From Curvibacter soli (GTDB taxonomy: Bacteria > Pseudomonadota > Gammaproteobacteria > Burkholderiales > Burkholderiaceae_C), in assembly GCF_029211125.1 (NCBI RefSeq), contig NZ_JARGEN010000058.1:1-64000 (forward strand): 64,000 bases of DNA, in the 5' to 3' direction. The notes below the pieces were generated by a model, which worked only from the letters and a program-made list of their open reading frames with translations, did not search any database and was not told the origin of the DNA. This document shows positions 55,124-64,000 of the stretch, in pieces. Within the stretch, counting starts at the first letter, position 1; the number at the start of each line of letters is the position of its first letter. The position numbers and the translations under genes are program-made.

Positions 55124-56416
55124 TTGGCCATGCTGCAGCAGATCATCGATCGTCGGTTGTCCGGCAAAAACAAATCCATCGGCAACCGCGAGCGTTTCTT
55201 GCGGCGCTATCGCAGCCAGATCCGGGAAGCCGTGCGCGAGGCCGTCAGTGGCCGTGGCATCCGCAACCTGGAGCAGGGCGAGGACATCCCCTTGCCGCGG
55301 CGCGACGTATCCGAGCCCGTGTTCGGCCACGCCCAGGGCGGCAACCGCGAATACGTGCACCCCGGCAACAAGGAATACGTCAAGGGCGACCGCATCGAGC
55401 GGCCCCAGGGCGGCGGCGCGGGCGGGGGCGGCGGCTCCGAGGCCAGCGATACCGGCGCGGGCAACGACGACTTCGTCTTCCACCTGAGCAAGGAAGAGTT
55501 CATGCAGGTCTTCTTTGAAGACCTGGCGCTGCCGCACCTGATCCGCACGCAGCTCGCCGAGGTGCCCGAGTGGAAGAGCCACCGCGCCGGCCTGACCAGC
55601 GACGGCACGCCCAACAACCTGCACGTGGTGCGTTCCATGCGCGGCGCGCTGGCGCGGCGCATCGCGCTGGGCGGCGAGAACCGGCGCGAACTGCGCCGGC
55701 TCGAAGCCCTCTTGCTGCATTTGCGCGCGCGCCCGGATGCCGGCGAGGGCATGATCGCCCGCGAAATTCGCGAGACCGAGGCCCGCATCGACGAACTGCG
55801 CCGCACAGCGCGCCATGTGCCCTATATCGACCCGATCGACCTGCGCTACCGCAGCCACGTGCGCACGCCCGTGCCCAGCGCCAAGGCCGTGATGTTCTGC
55901 CTGATGGATGTCTCCGGCTCGATGGACGAGGCGCGCAAGGACATGTCCAAGCGCTTCTTCATGCTGCTCTACCTGTTCCTCACCAGGCACTACGAGCGCA
56001 TCGACCTGGTTTTCATCCGCCACCACACGCAGGCCGAGGAGGTGAGCGAGGACGAGTTCTTCCACGCCACCGAAACCGGCGGCACCGTGGTGTCGAGCGC
56101 GCTGGTACTGATGCACGAGATCATCCGCGCCCGCTACCCTTCGGCGGAGTGGAACATCTACGGCGCCCAGGCCAGCGACGGCGACAACTGGCACCAGGAC
56201 AGCGGACGCTGCCGCAAGCTGCTGGCCGAGCAGATCCTGCCGCTGGTGCGCTACTACGCCTACGTGCAGGTGGCCGAGGCCGAGCAGAACCTGTGGGACG
56301 AATACGCCCAGTTGCAGGAGTCGCACGCCAACTTCGCGCTGCGCAAGGTGGCCGAGGCCACCGACATCTACCCCGTGTTCCGCGACCTGTTCAAGAAGGG
56401 AGGGGTGGCCGCATGA
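55124..56416 (+). CDS. yeaH: YeaH family protein (DUF444, VWA-like)
   Basis: This protein of about 430 residues starts IDRRLSGKNKSIGNRERFLRRY, the signature of the YeaH/UPF0229 family. A Gly-rich stretch (about 130-145) precedes the C-terminal von Willebrand A-like domain with the metal motif MDVSGSMDEARKDMSKRFF. TETGGTVVSSALVL and YNIYGAQASDGDNW-type segments follow. The TTG at 55124 has the best spacing (9 bp) from the GGAGG at 55110-55114; an ATG at 55130 is the alternative. It lies between prkA and spoVR and overlaps the latter by ATGA. Confidence 0.93.
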   Translation: MAMLQQIIDRRLSGKNKSIGNRERFLRRYRSQIREAVREAVSGRGIRNLEQGEDIPLPRRDVSEPVFGHAQGGNREYVHPGNKEYVKGDRIERPQGGGAGGGGGSEASDTGAGNDDFVFHLSKEEFMQVFFEDLALPHLIRTQLAEVPEWKSHRAGLTSDGTPNNLHVVRSMRGALARRIALGGENRRELRRLEALLLHLRARPDAGEGMIAREIRETEARIDELRRTARHVPYIDPIDLRYRSHVRTPVPSAKAVMFCLMDVSGSMDEARKDMSKRFFMLLYLFLTRHYERIDLVFIRHHTQAEEVSEDEFFHATETGGTVVSSALVLMHEIIRARYPSAEWNIYGAQASDGDNWHQDSGRCRKLLAEQILPLVRYYAYVQVAEAEQNLWDEYAQLQESHANFALRKVAEATDIYPVFRDLFKKGGVAA

Positions 56417-57918
56417 AGCGCGAGCCGCTGCCCAGCCCCGCGGACTGGACTTTCGACCTGATCGAGGCCTACCACGGCGAAATCGCCCGCACGGCCGCAA
56501 GCTTCGGCCTAGACACCTACCCCAACCAGCTCGAGATCATCACCGCCGAGCAGATGATGGACGCCTACGCCAGCGTAGGCATGCCCGTCATCTACCGCCA
56601 CTGGTCCTACGGCAAGCAGTTCATCGCCACCGAGAAGAACTACCGCCGCGGCCACATGGGGCTGGCCTACGAGATCGTCATCAACTCCGACCCCTGCATC
56701 GCCTACCTCATGGAAGAGAACACCATGGCCATGCAGGCCCTGGTGATCGCCCACGCGGCGTATGGGCACAACAGCTTCTTCAAGGGCAACTACCTGTTTC
56801 GCATGTGGACCGATGCGTCGTCGATCATCGACTACCTGGTCTACGCCAAGAACTACATCGCCGAGTGCGAGGAACGCCATGGCGTCGATGCGGTGGAGGA
56901 TCTGCTCGACTCCTGCCACGCGCTGATGAACTACGGCGTGGACCGCTACCGTCGCCCGCAGAAGCTCTCGCTCGCGCAGGAAAAGGTGCGCCGCGCAGAG
57001 CGCGAGTACTACCTGCAGCAGCAGGTCAACGACCTCTGGCGCACGCTGCCGCGCCGCGCCGATGCGGCCACGCACGAGGAATCAGTCAAGCGCTTCCCCG
57101 CCGAACCGCAGGAAAACCTGCTCTACTTCATCGAAAAGAATGCCCCGCTGCTCGAACCCTGGCAGCGCGAGGTAGTGCGCATCGTGCGCAAGGTGGCGCA
57201 GTACTTCTATCCGCAGCGCCAGACCCAGGTGATGAACGAGGGCTGGGCTACGTTCTGGCACTACACGCTGCTCAACACGCTGTACGACCGTGGCCGGCTC
57301 GCCGACGGCTTCATGATGGAGTGGCTGCAGTCGCACACCAACGTGGTGTTCCAGCCGCCCGTGGGCCACCGCGCCTACAGCGGCATCAACCCCTATGCGC
57401 TGGGCTTCGCCATGTACCGCGACCTGCGGCGCATCTGCGAGCAGCCCACGGAAGAAGACCGCCGCTGGTTCCCCGACATCGCGGGAACGCCGTGGCTGCC
57501 CGCGCTCGACTACGCCATGCGCAACTTCAAGGACGAGAGTTTCATCGGCCAGTTCCTCAGCCCCAAGCTCATGCGCGACTTCCGCCTGTTCGCCATCCGC
57601 GACGATGAGCAGGACGACGAGATGGAGGTCTGCGCCATCCACGACGACAGCGGCTACCGCGCTCTGCGCGAGGCGCTGTCGCGCCAGTACGACCTGAACC
57701 ACCGCGAGCCCAACATCCAGGTCTGGAGCGTGAACCTGCGCGGCGACCGCTCGCTCACCCTGCGCCACACGCAGCACAACGACCGCCCGCTGCACGACGA
57801 CGCGCAGGAGGTGCTCAAGCACGTGGCGCGGCTCTGGGGCTTCGACGTGCACCTGGAGAGCGTGGACGGACAGGGCGAATTCACGCGGCGCTGGAAGGCG
57901 CTCGGCCCGGGTTTGTAG
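56413..57918 (+). CDS. spoVR: SpoVR family protein
   Basis: This 501-residue soluble protein of the SpoVR/YcgB family has an unresolved biochemical role. It is produced under starvation in enterics and during spore cortex formation in Bacillus. Family blocks include LIEAYHGEIARTAASFGLDTYPNQLEII, HWSYGKQFIATEKNYRRGHMGLAYEIVINS, MNEGWATFWHYTLL and HRAYSGINPYALGFAM. The prkA-yeaH-spoVR order is conserved in many proteobacteria, pointing to joint function. Confidence 0.94.
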   Translation: MKREPLPSPADWTFDLIEAYHGEIARTAASFGLDTYPNQLEIITAEQMMDAYASVGMPVIYRHWSYGKQFIATEKNYRRGHMGLAYEIVINSDPCIAYLMEENTMAMQALVIAHAAYGHNSFFKGNYLFRMWTDASSIIDYLVYAKNYIAECEERHGVDAVEDLLDSCHALMNYGVDRYRRPQKLSLAQEKVRRAEREYYLQQQVNDLWRTLPRRADAATHEESVKRFPAEPQENLLYFIEKNAPLLEPWQREVVRIVRKVAQYFYPQRQTQVMNEGWATFWHYTLLNTLYDRGRLADGFMMEWLQSHTNVVFQPPVGHRAYSGINPYALGFAMYRDLRRICEQPTEEDRRWFPDIAGTPWLPALDYAMRNFKDESFIGQFLSPKLMRDFRLFAIRDDEQDDEMEVCAIHDDSGYRALREALSRQYDLNHREPNIQVWSVNLRGDRSLTLRHTQHNDRPLHDDAQEVLKHVARLWGFDVHLESVDGQGEFTRRWKALGPGL

Positions 57919-57966
57919 CAAAAAGTGCCTCCAGCGCTTATGCAGCGCGCGCTGAAAGCTATCAAT
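57919..57966 (-). repeat. Dispersed ~50-bp element, copy 5
   Basis: Read on the minus strand it gives AAATTGATAGCTTTCAGCGC, a short middle, and AAGCGCTGGAGGCACTTTTTG. It fills the gap between the convergent spoVR and comM genes, beginning at the base after the spoVR stop. Confidence 0.75.
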
Positions 57967-57975
57967 TTAAGAGCA

Positions 57976-59511
57976 TCAGCCCGTTGACCGTAGTGCGCGC
58001 CGGTACTGTACCGCCTCGGCCACATGGGCTGTGGAAACGCTGTCGCTGCCGGCCAGGTCGGCGATGGTGCGCGCCACCTTCAGCGTCCGGTGCGTGCTGC
58101 GCGCCGACCAGCCCAGGCGCGCGGCGGCGGCCTGCAGGAACTTCGCCGCCGCATCGCCGAGCGCCAGGTGGGCGTCGATCTCCCGGCCCTGCAGCGCCTG
58201 GTTTTCCTTGCCCTGGCGCGCCAGCGCACGGGTGCGGGCGGCCTGCACGCGGGCGCGGATGGCCGGGGTGCCTTCGCCGGGCGGGGCCTGCAGCAGATCC
58301 TGCGCGGGCAGGGCCGGTACTTCCACGTGCAGATCGATGCGGTCGAGCAGCGGGCCGCTGAGCTTGCCCTGGTAGCGCGCCACCTGGTCGGGCGTGCAGC
58401 GGCAGGCGCGCTGCGTGCTGCCCAGGAAGCCGCAGGGGCAGGGGTTCATCGCCGCGACGAGCTGGAAGCGGGCCGGGAACTCGGCCTGGCGCGCCGCCCG
58501 CGCGATGCGGATCAGCCCCGTCTCCAGCGGCTCGCGCAGCGCTTCGAGCGCCGCGCGCGGAAATTCTGGCAGTTCGTCGAGGAATAGCACGCCATGGTGC
58601 GCCAGCGAAATCTCGCCGGGCCGCGGCGGCGACCCGCCCCCGACCAGCGCCACCGCGCTGGCCGTGTGGTGCGGGCTGCGCGTGGGGCGCTGGGCCCAGC
58701 GCTCCAGCGCAAACTGGCCGGCCAGACTGGCGATGGCGGCGCTTTGCAGCGCCTCGTCCACCGCCATCGGCGGCAACAGCCCGGCGAAGCGCTGGGCCAG
58801 CATCGACTTGCCCGAACCCGGCGGCCCCAGCAGCAGCAGGCCATGACCGCCGGCCGCGGCGATCTCCAGCGCCCGCTTGGCCGCGGCCTGGCCCTTCACG
58901 TCGGCCAGATCGGCATAGCTTGCCTGTGCCGGCGGCGGCGTGACGTCCAGGCGGGTCCAGCCAACGCCGGCCTCGGGCGCGGTGCCGTCGCCGACGGGCA
59001 TGAACTGGCGCACCACGTCCAGCAGGTGGCGGGCGCGGTAGACCTCGGCGCCGGGCACCAGCGCGGCCTCCTCGGCGCTGCCGGGCGGCAGCACCAGGCG
59101 CCGCTGCACGCCCTGCGCATGCAGGGCCAGGCTGGTAGCCAGGGCGCCGCGCACCGGGCGCAACTCGCCCGACAGCGACAGCTCGCCCGCGAACTCGTGG
59201 CCCGCCAGCCGGGTGCCGTCGACCTGGCCGCTGGCCGCCAGGATGCCCAGCGCGATCGGCAGGTCGAAGCGGCCCGAGTCCTTGGGCAGATCGGCCGGCG
59301 CCAGGTTCACGGTCACGCGCTTGTTGTGCGGAAACTCCAGCCCCGCGTTCTGCAGTGCCGCACGCACGCGCTCGCGCGCCTCTTTCACCTCCACGTCCGC
59401 CAGGCCCACCAGCGTGAAACTCGGCAGGCCGTTGGCCAGGTGGACCTCGACCATCACGGGCGCCGCTTCCAGACCGACGAGGGCGCGGCTTTGCACCAAA
59501 GCAAGGCTCAA
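57976..59511 (-). CDS. comM: YifB/ComM family Mg chelatase-like AAA+ ATPase
   Basis: This 511-residue hexameric helicase promotes branch migration during natural transformation. The N-terminal Lon-like domain begins MSLALVQSRALVGLEAAPV. The AAA+ core has Walker A LLLLGPPGSGKSML and Walker B GVLFLDELPEF, followed by the cysteine-rich NPCPCGFLGSTQRACRCTPDQ. The C-terminal Mg_chelatase_C part includes RVQAARTRALARQG and SARSTHRTLKVARTIADLAGS. The start codon is TTG at 59511, the only one that yields the family N terminus. It is divergent from glnK. Confidence 0.94.
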   Translation of the reverse strand: MSLALVQSRALVGLEAAPVMVEVHLANGLPSFTLVGLADVEVKEARERVRAALQNAGLEFPHNKRVTVNLAPADLPKDSGRFDLPIALGILAASGQVDGTRLAGHEFAGELSLSGELRPVRGALATSLALHAQGVQRRLVLPPGSAEEAALVPGAEVYRARHLLDVVRQFMPVGDGTAPEAGVGWTRLDVTPPPAQASYADLADVKGQAAAKRALEIAAAGGHGLLLLGPPGSGKSMLAQRFAGLLPPMAVDEALQSAAIASLAGQFALERWAQRPTRSPHHTASAVALVGGGSPPRPGEISLAHHGVLFLDELPEFPRAALEALREPLETGLIRIARAARQAEFPARFQLVAAMNPCPCGFLGSTQRACRCTPDQVARYQGKLSGPLLDRIDLHVEVPALPAQDLLQAPPGEGTPAIRARVQAARTRALARQGKENQALQGREIDAHLALGDAAAKFLQAAAARLGWSARSTHRTLKVARTIADLAGSDSVSTAHVAEAVQYRRALRSTG

Positions 59512-59572
59512 TTGTCAAATCCTCCCCAGGAGCGGGCTGCCGCACCACGATGGAAAATGCCATAGACCGGAA

Positions 59573-59602
59573 CGCACCCAATGAGTGCATTCCGGCGGTG
59601 CA
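59573..59602 (+). promoter_or_regulatory. Two overlapping NtrC-type binding sites
   Basis: TGCATTCCGGCGGTGCA (59586-59602) fits the NtrC consensus TGCACY-N5-RGTGCA closely. CGCACCCAATGAGTGCA (59573-59589) overlaps it by four bases and fits with two mismatches. They lie about 75-105 bp upstream of the sigma-54-like promoter at 59675-59691, the usual place for NtrC enhancers. Confidence 0.68.
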
Positions 59603-59674
59603 TCAATCTATATAACGTTTGCATCAAGTCGCTAATAGAAGCCGGGACTCCATGGTGTAGCGAAGCATAGGGCT

Positions 59675-59692
59675 TTGGCATGGTACGTGCTA
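59675..59692 (+). promoter_or_regulatory. Sigma-54-type promoter of glnK-amtB
   Basis: TTTGGCATGGTACGTGCTA has the GG and GC pairs exactly 10 bp apart (59677-59678 and 59689-59690) and resembles TGGCAC-N5-TTGCW. Transcription would start near 59702, leaving about 270 nt before glnK. With the upstream NtrC-like sites this predicts induction under nitrogen limitation. Confidence 0.68.
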
Positions 59693-59885
59693 AGAATGCG
59701 CGTCCCTTTTTACCACCATGGAGATATCGATGCATCTGACACTCGTGGAGCAACAGCCAGCCATGGCGGTCGCTTCTGCCCCTTCTTCTGTCGGCTGAAG
59801 CCCTGGCGGAGCGTACGATTCCGGCAATGGCCTGTCGTTGGGGACGGTCATCGGCGCCAACAAGAACCGCCTGCCGTCATGGTGA

Positions 59886-60311
<426 letters not shown>

Positions 60312-60340
60312 AAGCTGTGTATAGGACCGAAAGAACAGAC

Positions 60341-61732
60341 ATGAAGAAACTGCTAGCCTCCCTTCTGATCGGCATGAGCCTGCTGGCCGGCGGGGCCGCC
60401 ATCGCCCAGGCGCCCGCCACCACCGAATCCGCTGCACCCGCAGCCGCCGCTCCGGCCGCAGCAGCGCCTGCTGCGGCGGAGGCCGCGCCCGCAGCGGCGC
60501 CCGCGCCCAAGGTCGACTCCGGCGACACCGCCTGGATGCTCACCTCCACCATGCTCGTGATCCTCATGACCATCCCCGGCCTCGCGCTGTTCTACGGCGG
60601 CCTGGGCCGCTCCAAGAACATGCTGTCGGTGCTCATGCAGGTGTTCGTGATCTTCTCCCTGATCAGCATCCTGTGGGCCCTGTACGGCTACAGTCTGGCG
60701 TTCGTGGGCGCGGGCAGCTTCTTCGGCAGCTTCGACAAGATCTTCCTCAAGGGCGTGACCCAGGAGACCTTCGGCGCGCTGACCACCATCCCCGAGTACG
60801 TGTTCATCGCCTTCCAGGGCACGTTCGCGGCCATCACGGTGGCGCTGATCGTCGGGGCCTTCGCCGAGCGCATCAAGTTCTCTGCCGTGCTGCTGTTCAG
60901 CGTCCTGTGGTTCACCTTCAGCTACGTGCCCATGGCCCACATCGTGTGGGGCGGCGGCCTGCTGGGTGCCGACGGCGCGCTCGACTTCGCGGGCGGTACC
61001 GTGGTGCACATCAACGCCGGTGTCGCCGGCTTGGTGGGGGCCTACGTGGTGGGCAAGCGCATCGGTTTCGGCAAGGAGGCGTTCACGCCCCATTCGCTGA
61101 CGCTGACCATGGTCGGTGCCTCGCTGCTGTGGGTGGGCTGGTTCGGCTTCAATGCCGGCTCCGCTGGTGCATCCAATGCGCTGGCCGGCCTGGCCTTCGT
61201 GAATACCCTGCTGGCCACCGCCGCCGCTGCGCTGTCCTGGATCGCCGGTGAAGCGCTCTCCAAGGGCAAGGCCTCCATGCTGGGCGCCGCCTCCGGCGCT
61301 GTGGCCGGTCTTGTGGCCATCACGCCTGCCGCGGGCTTCGTCGGCCCGATGGGCGCCATCGTACTGGGCCTGCTGGCCGGCATCGTCTGCCTGTGGGGCG
61401 TGAGCGGCCTCAAGAAGATGCTGGGTGCCGACGACGCGTTCGACGTATTCGGCGTGCATGGCGTGGGCGGCATCCTGGGTGCCATCCTGACCGCCGTGTT
61501 CGCGGCCCCCGGCCTGGGCGGCACGGGGGGCTTGACGCCCGACACCTTCACCATCGGCCACCAGTTCTACGTGCAGGTCAAGAGCGTGCTGCTGACCATC
61601 GTCTGGTCCGGCGTCGTGTCCTTCATCGCCTACAAGATCACGGACCTGCTTATCGGCCTGCGCGTCTCGGAAGAAGCCGAGCGCGAAGGACTGGACATCA
61701 CGTCCCACGGCGAAACGGCCTACAACCGTTGA
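60341..61732 (+). CDS. amtB: Ammonium transporter
   Basis: This 463-residue Amt protein has a cleavable signal peptide (MKKLLASLLIGMSLLAGGAAIAQ), an unusual Ala/Pro-rich spacer (about 24-58) before the first helix, and eleven transmembrane helices. The pore twin histidines lie in FAGGTVVHINAGVAG and FGVHGVGGILG. The outer aromatic gate region and the conserved GGGLLGADGALDFAGG are visible. It is co-transcribed with glnK, whose product blocks the channel when nitrogen is plentiful. Confidence 0.96.
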   Translation: MKKLLASLLIGMSLLAGGAAIAQAPATTESAAPAAAAPAAAAPAAAEAAPAAAPAPKVDSGDTAWMLTSTMLVILMTIPGLALFYGGLGRSKNMLSVLMQVFVIFSLISILWALYGYSLAFVGAGSFFGSFDKIFLKGVTQETFGALTTIPEYVFIAFQGTFAAITVALIVGAFAERIKFSAVLLFSVLWFTFSYVPMAHIVWGGGLLGADGALDFAGGTVVHINAGVAGLVGAYVVGKRIGFGKEAFTPHSLTLTMVGASLLWVGWFGFNAGSAGASNALAGLAFVNTLLATAAAALSWIAGEALSKGKASMLGAASGAVAGLVAITPAAGFVGPMGAIVLGLLAGIVCLWGVSGLKKMLGADDAFDVFGVHGVGGILGAILTAVFAAPGLGGTGGLTPDTFTIGHQFYVQVKSVLLTIVWSGVVSFIAYKITDLLIGLRVSEEAEREGLDITSHGETAYNR

Positions 61733-61813
61733 TACCCCGTTCAGGGCGGGTGGCATGCGGCCATCCGCCCGCGAACATCGCAAGTCATTGCGAGAGAGAC
61801 TCCTTTGGATGTT

Positions 61814-61842
61814 GAGCCCGCCTCTGGCGGGCTCTTTTTTTT
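61814..61842 (+). terminator. Rho-independent terminator after amtB
   Basis: GAGCCCGCC-TCT-GGCGGGCTC is a perfect 9-bp stem followed by eight T residues, about 80 bp after the amtB stop. Confidence 0.9.
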
Positions 61843-61847
61843 ACCTT

Positions 61848-61921
61848 GGGGCGCTCCAAGGCAAAAAGCAGCCCCCTCTGGGGCGGCGCAGTACACAAAG
61901 TGACAAGCATGGGGGGCATTT
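61848..61921. repeat. GC-rich intergenic element (CCCCTCGGGGG type), copy 2
   Basis: It shares CCAAGG, AAAAGC, GCCCCCTC/GGGGCGGCG and the closing GGGGGGCATTTTTG with 3418-3485. It lies between the amtB terminator and the SMP-30 gene. Confidence 0.5.
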
Positions 61922-61980
61922 TTGCCATCTTCGTGCAGCATGCGCGGTGCACAATCGCGGGCACACAAGGATGCGTCGCC

Positions 61981-62904
61981 ATGCCCTGGACTCCCGTTTT
62001 CGCCCAGCGGTGCGCGCTGGGCGAGTCGCCTTTCTGGCACCCCTGCGAACAACGCCTGTACTGGGTTGACACGCCCGGGTGCATGGTGCTGCGCGGCGAT
62101 CCGCACAGCGGCGCCGTGGAGTCATGGGGCATGCCCAGCGAACCCGGCTGCATCGCGCCGGCGCGCAACGGCGGGCTCGTCATCGCTTTGCGCGACGGCA
62201 TCTACCGCGCGTGGACATGGGCTGGCGCATTGACGCAGCTCGTGCGCTTCGGGCATGACAGCACGACCATGCGCTTCAACGACGGCAAGTGCGATGCGCT
62301 GGGCCGCCTGTGGGTGGGCACCCTCTACGAGCCGCGCGATGCGCCCAAGGCCAACCTGTACTGCATCGATGCGCGTGGCGGCGCGGCCCCGCGCGTGGAG
62401 GTGAAGGCCCAGCACGCCACCACCGCCAACGGCCTGGCGTGGTCGCCCGACAACCGCACCATCTACTGGGCCGACACGCCCGCGCATGTCATCCATGCCT
62501 GGGATTTCGAACTGGAGAGCAGCGCCATGCGGCACCACCGCACCTTCCAGGAGTTCGCGCCCAAGCCCGCCGGCTGGCAGCCCGGCGCCACCGGCCAGCC
62601 GGCCTACGGAGGCCGCCCCGACGGCGCGGCGGTTGACGCCGAAGGCCACTACTACTGCGCCATGTTCGAAGGCCAGCGCCTGTGCAAGTTCGCGCCCGAC
62701 GGACGGCTGCTCGACGCCATCGCCGTGCCGGCGCGCTGCCCCACCATGCCGTGCTTCGGCGGCGCCGACCTGCGCACCCTCTACCTCACCACCGCCTCGC
62801 AGCGTCGGCCCGAGGCCGAGCTGGAGGAGTTTCCATGGTCGGGCCAGGTGCTGGCAATGCGCGTCGAGGTGCCGGGGCTGCCGGTGCATTTTTTCGAGGA
62901 TTGA
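61981..62904 (+). CDS. SMP-30/gluconolactonase family hydrolase
   Basis: This 307-residue six-bladed beta-propeller of the SMP-30/gluconolactonase/LRE-like family hydrolyses sugar lactones or related esters with a divalent metal. The metal-ligand regions are visible: Glu15 in LGESPFWHP, the Asn in TTANGLAWSPDNRTIYWADT, and the Asp in GRPDGAAVDAEGHYYCAMFEG. RFNDGKCDALGRLWVGT is the characteristic substrate-side block. The start at 61981 (MPWTPVFAQ) is chosen because the upstream frame passes through a repeat. No sugar-utilisation gene is adjacent; the substrate is unknown. Confidence 0.9.
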   Translation: MPWTPVFAQRCALGESPFWHPCEQRLYWVDTPGCMVLRGDPHSGAVESWGMPSEPGCIAPARNGGLVIALRDGIYRAWTWAGALTQLVRFGHDSTTMRFNDGKCDALGRLWVGTLYEPRDAPKANLYCIDARGGAAPRVEVKAQHATTANGLAWSPDNRTIYWADTPAHVIHAWDFELESSAMRHHRTFQEFAPKPAGWQPGATGQPAYGGRPDGAAVDAEGHYYCAMFEGQRLCKFAPDGRLLDAIAVPARCPTMPCFGGADLRTLYLTTASQRRPEAELEEFPWSGQVLAMRVEVPGLPVHFFED

Positions 62905-62965
62905 CCAGGTTGGCTTGGGCAATACATGCACATGCCGGCGCTCTGCCGCTACCATGTGGCATTCC

Positions 62966-64000
62966 ATGGATTCTGAATTCGCCCGCCTCATCGACCGCAT
63001 CCGCGCCGCCGCCGCACAGGGCGCGCCCCTGCGCATCCGCGGTGGCGACACCAAGGATTTCTACGGCGAGCAAGTGCAGGGCGAACCGCTCGACACCCGC
63101 AGGCTGGCCGGGGTGACGGACTACGAGCCCAGCGAACTCGTGGTCACCGCGCGCGCCGGCACCCCCTTGGCAGAGCTGGAAGACCTGCTCGCGCAGCGCA
63201 ACCAGTGCCTCCCCTTCGAGCCGCCGCGCTTCGCCGGTGGCGGCACCGTGGGTGGCATGGTGGCCGCGGGCCTTTCGGGCCCGGCGCGCGCCAGCGTGGG
63301 CGCGGTGCGCGACTTCGTGCTCGGGCTTCGACTCGTCAATGGCCGGGGCGAGCATCTGGCATTCGGTGGCCAGGTGATGAAGAACGTGGCGGGCTACGAC
63401 GTGTCGCGCCTCATGGCCGGTGCCATGGGCATGCTGGGCCTGATCACCGAGGTCAGCCTCAAGATACTGCCCCGCGCGCCCGCCGAGGCCACGCTGCGCT
63501 TCGACTGCTGCCAGGCCGAGGCGCTGCGGCTTCTGCATGGCTGGGGCGCGCAGCCCCTGCCGCTCAATGCAAGCCGCTGGGTGGAGGATGGCGGCGCGGG
63601 CGTGCTCTTCGTGCGCCTGCGCGGTGCCGTGGCGGCGGTGCAGGCCGCCTGCCGGACCATGGGCGGCACGCCCTGCCGCGATGACAGCGTGCCGCGCGAC
63701 TGGGACGACTGCCGCGACCAGCGCCTGCCATGGTTCACCAAAGGCGGTGGCCACGACCTGTGGCGCCTGTCCGTGCCACAGACCGCGCCCGTGCTCGACC
63801 TGCCCGCGGCGGCCGGCACGCCGCTGGTCGAATGGCACGGTGGCCTGCGCTGGTACCGCGTGCCGGGCGATGCCGGTGCGGCGGCGGCGCTGCGCGCTGC
63901 GGCGGCGCAGGCCGGCGGCCACGCCACGCTGTTCCGCGCGGCGCCCGGTGCGGCAGCAGGCACCGCGGCGCCGCGCTTTGCCCCGCTGGCGCCGGCCCTG
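62966..64000 (+). CDS. glcE: Glycolate oxidase FAD-binding subunit GlcE, 3' end outside window
   Basis: The reading frame continues past the right edge; 345 residues are visible. It contains an FAD-binding PCMH/type 4 domain: PLRIRGGDTKDFYG near the N terminus, then FEPPRFAGGGTVGGMVAAGLSGPAR, VGAVRDFVLGLRLVNGRGE and KNVAGYDVSRLMAGAMGMLG. The length and the lack of a cysteine-rich FeS part fit GlcE, the second FAD subunit of glycolate oxidase (GlcDEF). glcD is not immediately upstream; glcF could follow outside the window. An upstream in-frame ATG at 62954 is an alternative start. Confidence 0.88.
   Translation, partial: MDSEFARLIDRIRAAAAQGAPLRIRGGDTKDFYGEQVQGEPLDTRRLAGVTDYEPSELVVTARAGTPLAELEDLLAQRNQCLPFEPPRFAGGGTVGGMVAAGLSGPARASVGAVRDFVLGLRLVNGRGEHLAFGGQVMKNVAGYDVSRLMAGAMGMLGLITEVSLKILPRAPAEATLRFDCCQAEALRLLHGWGAQPLPLNASRWVEDGGAGVLFVRLRGAVAAVQAACRTMGGTPCRDDSVPRDWDDCRDQRLPWFTKGGGHDLWRLSVPQTAPVLDLPAAAGTPLVEWHGGLRWYRVPGDAGAAAALRAAAAQAGGHATLFRAAPGAAAGTAAPRFAPLAPAL

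Noticed and set aside
52667-56500. 1277-residue minus-strand frame opposite prkA and yeaH
   Set aside because: It is a shadow of conserved genes on the other strand; no family motif was seen.

Overview
The window looks like chromosome from a GC-rich betaproteobacterium of the family Comamonadaceae (Acidovorax/Alicycliphilus-like). I infer this from the very high GC, the fur-bamE-dapB and hpf-ptsN-hprK neighbourhoods, a Bug-type periplasmic binding protein, and several families of short intergenic repeats of the kind common in this family. No rRNA, tRNA or CRISPR array was recognised. Nearly every intact gene is a recognisable housekeeping or metabolic gene. The exceptions are a conjugation-type secretion module and one degraded ATPase gene.

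Layout. 1-10.7 kb: end of a uracil-DNA-glycosylase-like gene, pyrF, a thioesterase, a Bug solute-binding protein, a DMT exporter, then uvrA divergent from ssb, and a glycine-rich lipoprotein made of two duplicated halves. 10.9-22.9 kb: a complete leftward cellulose operon, bcsD-bcsP-bcsQ-bcsA-bcsB-bcsZ-bcsC, tightly packed with start/stop overlaps. 23.1-37.6 kb: mnmA and nudJ, which are operon neighbours in many bacteria, are separated here by a 12.7 kb module. It holds traF plus trbN, L, J, I, H, G, F, E, D, C, B, an IncP-1/RP4-type mating-pair-formation system in RP4 gene order. No relaxase, coupling protein, integrase or entry-exclusion gene is present. 37.8-46.7 kb: pntAA-pntAB-pntB transhydrogenase, an acyl-CoA ligase, mtnN, corA, then hpf-ptsN-hprK. 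47-50.3 kb: fur divergent from bamE-dapB, then exbB-exbD. 50.5-58 kb: a ferredoxin-NADP reductase, a decayed P-type ATPase, a tandem universal stress protein, and the prkA-yeaH-spoVR stress operon behind a sigma-54-like promoter. 58-64 kb: comM, glnK-amtB with NtrC-type sites and a sigma-54-like promoter, an SMP-30 family hydrolase, and glcE, which runs off the right edge.

How the parts work together. The bcs genes make, pull through, trim and export cellulose, with c-di-GMP input through the BcsA PilZ domain. The trb genes encode an envelope-spanning type IV secretion channel and pilus. TraF is the peptidase expected to cut and circularise the TrbC pilin, and the residues needed for that reaction are visible in both proteins. 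What the orphan channel carries cannot be told from this window. Nitrogen and stress functions (glnK-amtB and prkA-yeaH-spoVR) share sigma-54-type promoters, and ptsN-hprK is a phosphotransfer regulatory pair.

Intergenic space is rich in small repeats. They include a 236-bp MITE-like element with 17-bp terminal inverted repeats and 5-bp target duplications (two copies), an 81-bp inverted-repeat element sitting just upstream of three start codons, a 50-bp element in five copies (two of which supply the stop codon of the neighbouring gene), a 170-bp long palindrome, and a 161-bp tandem duplication at the end of uvrA.
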